Shown here piece by piece: positions 1 through 4,477 of a stretch of DNA of 6,863 bases. The translations under genes and the position numbers were made by a program. Origin of the DNA: an uncultured Methanomicrobiales archaeon. GTDB taxonomy: Archaea > Thermoplasmatota > Thermoplasmata > Methanomassiliicoccales > Methanomethylophilaceae. The stretch covers positions 1 to 6,863 of the forward strand of contig CALAVG010000303.1 in the NCBI GenBank assembly GCA_937892275.1. Reading direction: 5' to 3'. Below the pieces are notes generated by a model. That model had not been told where the DNA came from. It did no database searches and worked only from the letters and a program-made list of their open reading frames with translations. Positions within the stretch are counted from its first letter, which is position 1. The number at the start of each line of letters is the position of its first letter.

Positions 1-84
1 GTGATTATGGGGCGCAAAACGCTGGAATCACTGCCCGGCGGACGTCCCCTGTCCGACAGGGTGAATATTGTCCTGTCAAAGAAA
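1..84 (+). pseudogene. folA: Dihydrofolate reductase fragment, truncated at its 3' end
   Basis: The first 28 codons, read from base 1, give VIMGRKTLESLPGG followed by RPLSDRVNIVLSK. This is the hallmark DHFR block: the MGRKTxESLP NADPH-binding stretch, GRPL, and the NIVLS strand. The start lies left of the window. DHFR reduces dihydrofolate to tetrahydrofolate and normally runs about 100 residues past this point. Here the resemblance stops at about base 84. The frame stays open to base 579, but that sequence is only the antisense of the convergent ATPase, which ends at base 76, and it carries no DHFR motif. The gene has therefore lost roughly its last 60%, apparently where the ATPase gene was joined. 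If translated it would give a chimeric tail of about 165 residues, very unlikely to be active. Identity as DHFR is fairly secure; exact breakpoint (about 76-90) and loss of function are inferred. A misassembled junction is the main alternative. Confidence 0.75.
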
Positions 85-1248
85 ATGCAGCACGCACCTG
101 ATCCCGTCCATATCCGAATCCAGAGGGGACCTCTCGTACGTCACGACGTACTTCGGGTGGTTATCTGGGATGCCACGCATATTCCCGAACACCCTTTTCA
201 CCACATCCTCTCCCGTGAGGCGCGACGTACCCTGTATGTAGATCATATCCCTACCCTTCCGACATACGAAATCCACCTCCTTACCGGAGAAGTCGCCTAT
301 CCATACATCATATCCTCTGGCCCTCATCTCCAGATACAGTATGTTCTCCACATAACCCTGTATATCATCCGGTCTGAATCCGCATACGGCGTTCTTCAGT
401 CCGATGTCTGCGAGGTAGTACTTGTAAGAGGATGTGAGGATGTTCCTACCCTTCACATCATATGTCTCCGCCTTGTAGATGAGACATGCCGACTCAAGAT
501 GGTCAACATATTGGTAGATGACATCCTTGGACACCTTGCAGTCCTCCGCCTTCAACGATGCGTATATGTTGTGCACTGATGTCTTGTTCCCGATGTTATC
601 GCAGATGTAACGGAATATTCTGTGCAGCAGGTCGGGCCTCCTGATATCGTAACGCGCGACGATGTCGCGCATCATTATCGAATTCAGGATGTCGCCGACC
701 TCGGAGATCGCATCGGAATCGTCATAGCGGTTCCTCCAGACCGAAGGGAATCCGCCGACATGGAGGAACCTGCCGAACACATCAATATCCTCATCCTGGT
801 ATTCCTTTGCGAACCTGACGCATTCCGAATAGGTCAGTGTGAACGTGTGGAAGAGATTGTACCTTCCCGTAAGGAGACTGGCGAACTCACCCGATAGCAG
901 TTTGGAATTGGATCCCGTGATGTACAGATCACATCCCTTCTCAGCCACCAGGGACCTCACAACATCATACCACTAATCTATGTCCTGGACCTCGTCTATT
1001 ACTACGACGGATGTTCCGCCATCGAGGGATTCGCGTATGAATCTGTATACCGTATCAGGGTCCCTGAACCTGCGGTTGTCCCACAGCTCCATGTCCAGGA
1101 GCAGGATCTTCCCGTCGGTGATCCGATCCAATCCCTTAAGCAGAGTGGATTTGCCGGATCTTCTGATGCCGGATATGATCTTGACATTGCCGTTCCCGGA
1201 GAATTGTTTGATACGGTCCAGATAGAGCGGACGGTCCGCATACTTCAT
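76..1248 (-). CDS. AAA_14/DUF4143 family ATPase, interrupted by an in-frame TAG
   Basis: Read as one frame this is 390 codons, normal for archaeal and bacterial ATPases with an N-terminal AAA_14 and a C-terminal DUF4143 domain. Walker A is GIRRSGKST (residues 27-35), Walker B is VVVIDE (81-86), the sensor strand is LYITGSNSKLLSGE (108-121), and an LTGR arginine follows near 129. The C-terminal half has a nuclease-like fold signature: EN near the helix, GKEVDF, then MIYIQGTSRL. It ends in GIRCVLHFL, matching the usual family ending. Codon 92 (bases 975-973) is TAG, directly before WYDVV, at a position that is variable in relatives. No frame change is needed to rejoin the halves. The start is ATG at 1248, without a Shine-Dalgarno. 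The family's role is poorly known; members are often numerous, mobile or linked to toxin-like behaviour. The product may contain pyrrolysine at 92, or the gene may be dead. A GTG at 960 could start the distal part but would lack both Walker motifs. Confidence 0.85.
973..975 (-). other. In-frame amber (TAG) codon 92 of the ATPase
   Basis: On the minus strand the frame reads ...DEVQDID, TAG, WYDVVRSL... The sequence on both sides matches the AAA_14 family without any gap, so only this codon is odd. TAG is one base from CAG, AAG, GAG and TGG, so a simple nonsense mutation could explain it. In Methanomassiliicoccales UAG is also the pyrrolysine codon. No annotated gene ending in this window uses TAG as its stop. 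I cannot see an obvious pyrrolysine insertion hairpin, and none is required in organisms that decode UAG generally. Confidence 0.9.
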
Positions 1249-1274
1249 GTTTCTGTTATAGACGGAAACAGCAT
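1245..1274 (-). promoter_or_regulatory. Possible 9-codon leader ORF coupled to the ATPase start
   Basis: An ATG at 1274-1272 opens a short frame, MLFPSITET, whose TGA (1247-1245) overlaps the ATPase ATG (1248-1246) as ATGA. The minus-strand TATA box centred near 1300 lies 26 bases upstream, the distance at which a leaderless archaeal message would begin exactly at this ATG. The ATPase itself has no ribosome binding site, so translation could depend on termination-reinitiation from this leader. A chance ATG is quite possible, because the leader also falls on the upstream repeat copy (1249-1270). Confidence 0.3.
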
Positions 1275-1311
1275 ATTACTATTACGAAAGTTTCTGTTAT
1301 AAAAGGAAATA
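1249..1311. repeat. Two direct copies of a 22-bp partly palindromic element, likely operator
   Basis: GTTTCTGTTATA occurs at 1249-1260 and again at 1290-1301. Each copy continues with three bases, then GGAAA and two more bases. The 22-bp units (1249-1270 and 1290-1311) match at 19 positions and lie 41 bp apart, close to four helical turns. The first copy has inverted ends, GTTTC and GAAAC, typical of a dimeric repressor site. A related 9-mer, TTACGAAAG, also occurs twice, at 1282-1290 and 1338-1346. The second copy overlaps the ATPase TATA box and the first covers the bases just before its start codon, so binding would block that gene directly. Confidence 0.55.
1296..1304 (-). promoter_or_regulatory. 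TATA box for the ATPase gene
   Basis: The minus strand reads TTTTATAAC here, a good archaeal TATA element. Transcription would be expected to start about 25-27 bases downstream, near 1273-1275, giving either a leader of about 25 bases before the ATPase ATG at 1248 or a leaderless message starting at the 9-codon leader ORF. The box forms an inverted pair with the plus-strand TTTTATAAC at 1320-1328, so the two promoters diverge from a shared AT-rich core. Confidence 0.5.
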
Positions 1312-1318
1312 AAAACGA

Positions 1319-1328
1319 TTTTTATAAC
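1319..1328 (+). promoter_or_regulatory. TATA box for the signal peptidase operon
   Basis: TTTTTATAAC is the best plus-strand TATA element upstream of the operon. It overlaps a perfect 7-bp inverted repeat, ATAAAAA-CGA-TTTTTAT (1309-1325). The predicted transcript start is near 1349-1352, giving a leader of about 130 bases before the signal peptidase ATG at 1479. An ATG at 1349 sits almost exactly at the predicted start, but its frame is not that of the signal peptidase. A weaker AT-rich stretch, CTTAATCAAT near 1438-1448, could be a nearer promoter. Confidence 0.45.
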
Positions 1329-1478
1329 CTTTTTACGTTACGAAAGGAATGACACATCCTCTAAGCAGACAGTTAGTGAGAGAACACTCGGACATGCTTC
1401 CAGCCAATCAGCTCTCTACCGCACTTTTTGTTGCTCTTCTTAATCAATACCGATCAGGAATCACCTCTTCGAGGACAT

Positions 1479-1979
1479 ATGCACCCCGGAAAGGTCAAGA
1501 CATTGATTATGGTCATACTGATCGTATCTGCATCCGCTTCAGCTTTCCTGATTATGGAAACGACCGGAACGGAACTGTCGATCGTAGTCACCGACTCCAT
1601 GGACGGCGAACCCACAGGATACCCCATTCGGAGTATCCCCAAGGGAAGCCTCATAGCATCGGAGAGATCACCATCAGATATCCAAATAGGGGATGTCGTA
1701 GGTTATCACACAAATCTGATAGACGGCACCGTCTATCACCGTGTGATATCCATCGACGGAGAGAACATAACCGTCAAAGGGGACAACCTCGATCTCGAAG
1801 AAACGATACAAATCCAAGACATCTGCGGAAAGGTCTTCTTCGTCAACGAACCCCTCGGGCATATCATCTCCTTCGTCAAAGGGAACATCATCCCCCTCCT
1901 TACGATCCTTCTGGGCGCATACCTCCTCCTATCCAAAGAACGGTCCGATTACAAAGGACGGGAAAGGGAAGAGAAATGA
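1479..1979 (+). CDS. Signal peptidase I, archaeal S26 (SipW/Sec11-like) type
   Basis: The 166-aa product is an integral membrane serine protease that cleaves signal peptides from exported proteins on the outer face of the membrane. A first membrane segment spans about residues 7-26, followed by VVTDSM with the likely nucleophile Ser40. The second catalytic element is TVYHRVISID with His87, where bacterial enzymes carry lysine, and GDN follows at 101-103 (Asp102). The pattern of Ser, His and Asp is that of archaeal and ER-type enzymes and of Bacillus SipW. A second membrane segment lies at about 136-151, with a charged cytosolic tail. I chose ATG 1479, preceded by GAGGA at short spacing, over TTG 1428, because it puts a short basic N-terminus before the first membrane segment. 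Its TGA overlaps the next gene's ATG. This may be a dedicated enzyme for its two exported neighbours rather than the cell's general peptidase. Confidence 0.88.
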   Translation: MHPGKVKTLIMVILIVSASASAFLIMETTGTELSIVVTDSMDGEPTGYPIRSIPKGSLIASERSPSDIQIGDVVGYHTNLIDGTVYHRVISIDGENITVKGDNLDLEETIQIQDICGKVFFVNEPLGHIISFVKGNIIPLLTILLGAYLLLSKERSDYKGREREEK

Positions 1980-2653
1980 GAAACATGAGAATAATAGCGA
2001 TAGCGCTGCTCCTCATCGGGGTATCGCTGATAGGTACCGGCTACGCGTACCAATCATCCTACGAAAGCCAGAGCAACATCCTCCAGGGACAATATGTCAC
2101 ACTGAACTACGGCGTGGAATCCACTTCCATCATGGAATACACACAGCATTACGACACGTTCGTAAATGGGAACGATGTCACATACTCCGTACCGCTGGAA
2201 GTAGGGGAATCACGGCAGAAGCTCACGGAGGATCCATTCCAGATCACCATCAACGAGAAGAACACAAGCACAGAAGGATACAAGCTGGTCGTCACATCGG
2301 ACCTCCCTACACTCTTCGCTTCAACGGAGAAGTCGGAGTACTATTGGTGCCAATTTCTATTCCTGCTCACAAAGGACAAGAAGGAATACTACGGACTCAC
2401 CGAACTGGAGAACGGAGTAGCGAAGAGCCAATACAGATTCTACGAACCCGATAAGGATTCTGACTTCCCTCTCGATCACAAATCAGATGAAGCTACCCTC
2501 GGTCCGGGGACTTACAATCTTGACATCTACCTTGTCATGTACGAGGGGGCCAGCAGCTTCAACGGTGTATCCGGAGTCCCTGTGGACAAGGAGAACTTCG
2601 TCGACAAATTCAGGACAGACAACCTCACCATCAGGTTCACAGTGATCCAATGA
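1976..2653 (+). CDS. Secreted protein with SipW-like signal peptide, probable peptidase substrate
   Basis: The 225-aa product starts at ATG 1976, overlapping the signal peptidase stop as ATGA, with GGGAAG a few bases upstream; ATG 1985 is an alternative. Residues 5-22 are a hydrophobic core after MRNMR, then GTGYAYQSSY, which suggests cleavage after Ala24. The GTxYAY pattern resembles the GGTYAYF end of signal peptides processed by SipW in TasA/camelysin exporters. The mature part has no further membrane segment, a single cysteine in YYWCQF, and an alternating hydrophobic/polar pattern suggesting beta-strands, ending in LTIRFTVIQ. It would therefore be released or assembled outside the cell. 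Position directly behind the peptidase makes it the most likely dedicated substrate. I recognise no enzymatic motif, and the link to TasA-type matrix proteins rests only on signal peptide style and gene order. Confidence 0.75.
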   Translation: MRNMRIIAIALLLIGVSLIGTGYAYQSSYESQSNILQGQYVTLNYGVESTSIMEYTQHYDTFVNGNDVTYSVPLEVGESRQKLTEDPFQITINEKNTSTEGYKLVVTSDLPTLFASTEKSEYYWCQFLFLLTKDKKEYYGLTELENGVAKSQYRFYEPDKDSDFPLDHKSDEATLGPGTYNLDIYLVMYEGASSFNGVSGVPVDKENFVDKFRTDNLTIRFTVIQ

Positions 2654-3111
2654 CCCTTTCATCGATGCTCCTTCTGTCGCTGCTGCTCTACCATGCACCG
2701 GCCACCGAACTGATATCAGAGGATAACAGCCTTGACAACTCCTACTGCATCACCGATTGCGACGCATCCTCCGTCACACTCAGTGACGGCAAGATGATGT
2801 TCGGAAACAACAGGACATGCAGCATATTCTACACCAGCACCTCCGGTTCCGAAGGGACCATGACATTGGTGTTCGGATGCGACGTACCCGACGGTACGGG
2901 AATGACGTTGGAATATGTGACCTACGGAACGATCCACACGGTCACAGGGGAATTCAAGGATTCGGAATGCTCCATACAGCTTGACGACGTCAGATGCAAA
3001 GGACTCACCGAGATCTACGGCAACGTCGATTACGACGGGGATAACGATCTGGAGATGACAGTGTACTCGATGGATAAGGAGGGGAACATCTCGCACACCT
3101 GGTGCGAATGA
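2650..3111 (+). CDS. Small cysteine-rich exported protein, unknown function
   Basis: The 153-aa product starts at ATG 2650, overlapping the previous stop as ATGA, so translation is probably coupled; ATG 2665 is an alternative. The N-terminus, MTLSSMLLLSLLLYHAPATE, is a short hydrophobic signal-like segment that unusually lacks a basic residue. The mature part has seven cysteines (33, 37, 57, 77, 107, 116, 152), consistent with disulfide bonds outside the cell. Near the C-terminus is an acidic loop with D127, D129, D131, D133 and E135, spaced like a calcium-binding loop. The rest is rich in Thr, Ser and Gly and looks beta-stranded. It shares operon and likely export route with the preceding protein. 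No family was recognised; calcium binding and disulfides are inferences from residue pattern only. Confidence 0.7.
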   Translation: MTLSSMLLLSLLLYHAPATELISEDNSLDNSYCITDCDASSVTLSDGKMMFGNNRTCSIFYTSTSGSEGTMTLVFGCDVPDGTGMTLEYVTYGTIHTVTGEFKDSECSIQLDDVRCKGLTEIYGNVDYDGDNDLEMTVYSMDKEGNISHTWCE

Positions 3112-3131
3112 ACCCCGTTTATGAAACGATA

Positions 3132-3162
3132 GGGGGAAGGGTGTGACAAAGGCCCTTCTCCC
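3132..3162. terminator. Hairpin between convergent genes
   Basis: GGGGGAAGGG (3132-3141) pairs with CCCTTCTCCC (3153-3162) at nine of ten positions around an 11-base loop. A small perfect inverted repeat, CGTTT-ATG-AAACG (3116-3128), lies just before it. On the plus strand the hairpin is followed by a pyrimidine-rich run with several T clusters (3169-3188), which could release the secretion operon transcript. It also sits just past the stop of the convergent regulator gene at 3171, although no U tract follows on that side. Archaeal termination usually depends more on the T-rich run than the hairpin. Confidence 0.45.
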
Positions 3163-3170
3163 GAAACTGT

Positions 3171-3530
3171 TTACCTTTTCCTCTTCCTCAGGAAGAGCAT
3201 CAGAACGTACAGGTAGTTGGCGAAATTACGTCCTTCCGGTGTAAGCGAAACCAACCTGTGCTCCCTCTGCGGTTCCATCGTTATGAACCCAAGTTCCTCC
3301 AATTTCCTAAGTTTATCCATGAGATTCGAACAGCGGTAGAACTGTCCGTCCATGTAGATCTCCCTTGTCGTACGGGGTCCCTTCAGAAGGAACACCAGTA
3401 TGCGGAGCATCATGGACCTCTCCAGATCCTTAAGCGGATCCAGATCCATCAGGCTGTGCGCCTTCTTGTATTCATAGAACTTCCTTTCCCTCTCGGACAT
3501 CTGCCGGGGGTCTCTCTTATGTGTGCCCAT
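3171..3530 (-). CDS. Winged-helix DNA-binding protein
   Basis: The 119-aa product has a charged N-terminal arm (1-37), then a winged-helix domain. A first helix lies around MMLRILVFLLKG (40-51), a helix-turn-helix spans about 53-80 with TTREIYMDGQFYRCSNLMDK and LRKLEELGFI, and a beta-wing follows (84-97) with HRLVSLTPEG. The C-terminal helix ends in a basic RKRKR. The LxxLEELGFI...LTPEGR pattern is that of MarR/PadR-like archaeal regulators. It probably binds DNA as a dimer; no ligand domain is visible. Start ATG 3530 is preceded by GAGGAG at ten bases and a CATATAAT box about 80 bases upstream. The gene faces the secretion operon tail to tail. The domain aligns by pattern with the neighbouring regulator, suggesting paralogy. 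Target genes are unknown; a palindrome upstream at 3647-3663 is a candidate self-regulatory site. Confidence 0.78.
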   Translation of the reverse strand: MGTHKRDPRQMSERERKFYEYKKAHSLMDLDPLKDLERSMMLRILVFLLKGPRTTREIYMDGQFYRCSNLMDKLRKLEELGFITMEPQREHRLVSLTPEGRNFANYLYVLMLFLRKRKR

Positions 3531-3611
3531 ATCAAACGGTCTCCTCTTTTGCGGCCGGAGTCCCGTTTTGTCATTCGAAAATCAAGGTCGCAGGCCGTCG
3601 TATCTCAGAGG

Positions 3612-3619
3612 ATTATATG
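3612..3619 (-). promoter_or_regulatory. TATA-like box for the 3171-3530 regulator
   Basis: The minus strand reads CATATAAT, with an expected transcript start near 3588-3590 and a leader of about 58 bases that contains the GAGGAG ribosome binding site (3541-3546). It lies about 30 bases downstream, in the sense of transcription, of the 17-bp palindrome at 3647-3663. Confidence 0.4.
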
Positions 3620-3646
3620 AAAGATGGCAAATCAATCCAGGTATTG

Positions 3647-3663
3647 CAGCACTATAAGTGCTG
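3647..3663. repeat. Perfect 17-bp palindrome between the two regulator genes
   Basis: CAGCACT-ATA-AGTGCTG is a perfect inverted repeat with a 3-base centre. It lies 41 bases past the stop of the upstream regulator (minus strand, ending at 3704) and just upstream of the TATA-like box of the next one. Such a short-centred symmetric site fits an operator for a winged-helix dimer. A role as the terminator hairpin of the upstream gene is possible but no T-rich run follows it on the minus strand. Confidence 0.45.
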
Positions 3664-3703
3664 TAACGCTATGTCCCTTAAGCACAGATCCAGACGCCAG
3701 GGC

Positions 3704-4227
3704 TCACTTTTCTTCAGCGATCTCGATCATCTTCCTGATCATCTGCGCGACATTCCTGCCCTTATCCGTCATGGTCACGACCTTGTTGTTCGTCCTTCCG
3801 GTGGCATATATCTTGACCAAACCCATTTCCTCCAGGTCGTCGATCCTGGTGAGCATGCTGCTGGATCTCGCCACATCGTTGTAGACGTCGGTCTTTATCA
3901 CCGGTGCCATACTGTCCAGATATAATATCAGGGACAGCATGTGCTTCCCTTCCAGCTTCTGGACCACAGTCTTCTCCTGAGGTTCCTTCTTGTACCTTCC
4001 GGAAAGGTATTTCCTGACATCCTCGGGAAGCTCATTCGGATCGTGAGGCTCTTTGGCAACATTCTCCCTGGAATCCAGTTTCTTTCCTATCGGGATGGTC
4101 GTCGCTGATGTGCCAGACTCTTTCCGAACAGGGGTCTCCCCCCCCCCTCTGTGCTAATAATAGCGGCGGGGATATCGGATTTCAGGAAGAAACCATCATT
4201 CAAAATATCGGATGCGGTATGGTCCAT
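3704..4227 (-). CDS. Winged-helix regulator split by a G10 tract (frameshifted)
   Basis: ATG 4227 gives MDHTASDILNDGFFLK, then continues through AAIISTE into a run of ten Gs on the coding strand (bases 4147-4138). In the sequence as given the frame then reads RPLFGKSLAH and stops at codon 47 (TAG). One extra G, or two fewer, joins it to an open frame beginning ETPVRKESG that runs into a winged-helix domain of about 80 residues: HMLSLILYLDSM, a helix-turn-helix with SSSMLTRIDDLEEMGLV, a wing with NNKVVTMTDKG, and a C-terminal helix ending IAEEK. The restored protein would have 174 aa. In the present state, only a GTG at 3967, preceded by AGGAG at six bases, could start the domain (87 aa). The ATG at 4227 lies 30 bases from a TATA-like box, supporting a leaderless start there. 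Either a phase-variable regulator, a sequencing error in the homopolymer, or a decaying gene. Confidence 0.72.
4138..4147. repeat. Homopolymer C10/G10 inside the regulator gene
   Basis: Ten consecutive Cs on the plus strand, ten Gs on the coding (minus) strand, at codons 27-30 of the regulator. It is the longest single-base run in the window, and it falls exactly at the point where the N-terminal frame and the DNA-binding frame disagree by one base. Runs of this kind slip readily during replication and are also prone to miscounting in sequencing. Confidence 0.95.
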
Positions 4228-4252
4228 GGTATGTATATGTTAGACTCGGATC

Positions 4253-4262
4253 GTTTATTAAG
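4253..4262 (-). promoter_or_regulatory. TATA-like box for the frameshifted regulator
   Basis: The minus strand reads CTTAATAAAC, centred about 30 bases from ATG 4227, consistent with a leaderless or nearly leaderless message. The left arm of the 4262-4369 inverted repeat abuts it on the upstream side, where a bound protein would interfere with promoter recognition. Confidence 0.45.
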
Positions 4263-4369
4263 AGTGCATCTGCATGCCTAAAGATGTTGCAAAAAAACAC
4301 TTGACGGAAAAATGTACATCAAATGGTGAACATCAATCATTCTCACGCAATACCACATGAGATGCACTC
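4262..4369. repeat. Spaced inverted repeat in the divergent intergenic region
   Basis: GAGTGCATCTGCATG (4262-4276) and CATGAGATGCACTC (4356-4369) are reverse complements over 14 bp apart from one bulged G. The spacer is about 80 bases. The left arm touches the regulator's TATA-like box, and the right arm lies about 70 bases upstream of the helicase TATA box. Paired operator sites or a long stem closing a structured RNA are both possible. The spacer also carries ACATCAA twice (4316-4322, 4330-4336). Apart from the two promoters, nothing else was recognised in 4228-4477. Confidence 0.55.
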
Positions 4370-4437
4370 AACGGCGGGATATTCACACTATGTCCGCCCT
4401 GTTCCTCACCTGATGATTTAGTCCGACCAAAAATAAT

Positions 4438-4446
4438 CTTTTTATC
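4438..4446 (+). promoter_or_regulatory. TATA box for the helicase gene
   Basis: CTTTTTATC lies about 36 bases before ATG 4478, preceded by an A-rich CCAAAAATAAT that may serve as recognition element or alternative box. The expected start near 4467-4470 leaves a leader of only about ten bases, and no Shine-Dalgarno is visible, so initiation is probably of leaderless type. Confidence 0.5.
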
Positions 4447-4477
4447 TCATGGCGTAATGAGTTGAACGATTGTTTCC

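Noticed and set aside
85..579. Plus-strand open frame continuing the DHFR fragment
   Set aside because: It is the antisense of the ATPase coding sequence and has no DHFR motif after the NIVLSK block.
1349..2653. A 434-codon open frame running through the signal peptidase gene in another frame and into the next gene
   Set aside because: The first part up to 1975 translates to Arg/His/Pro-rich sequence typical of an out-of-frame shadow; only the part from 1976 looks like a protein. Similar long shadows occur under the helicase gene.
3704..3967. Treating the 87-aa frame from GTG 3967 as the whole regulator
   Set aside because: The frame is open well upstream of the GTG with plausible protein sequence, and the promoter lies beyond the G10 tract; the GTG is kept only as an alternative internal start.
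4274..4360. 28-codon ORF in the divergent intergenic region
   Set aside because: No ribosome binding site, a TATA-like sequence too close to it, and no recognisable protein character; reported only with the inverted repeat.
4411..4470. TGATGA resembling the C box of an archaeal C/D guide RNA
   Set aside because: No CTGA D box at a suitable distance and no C'/D' pair.
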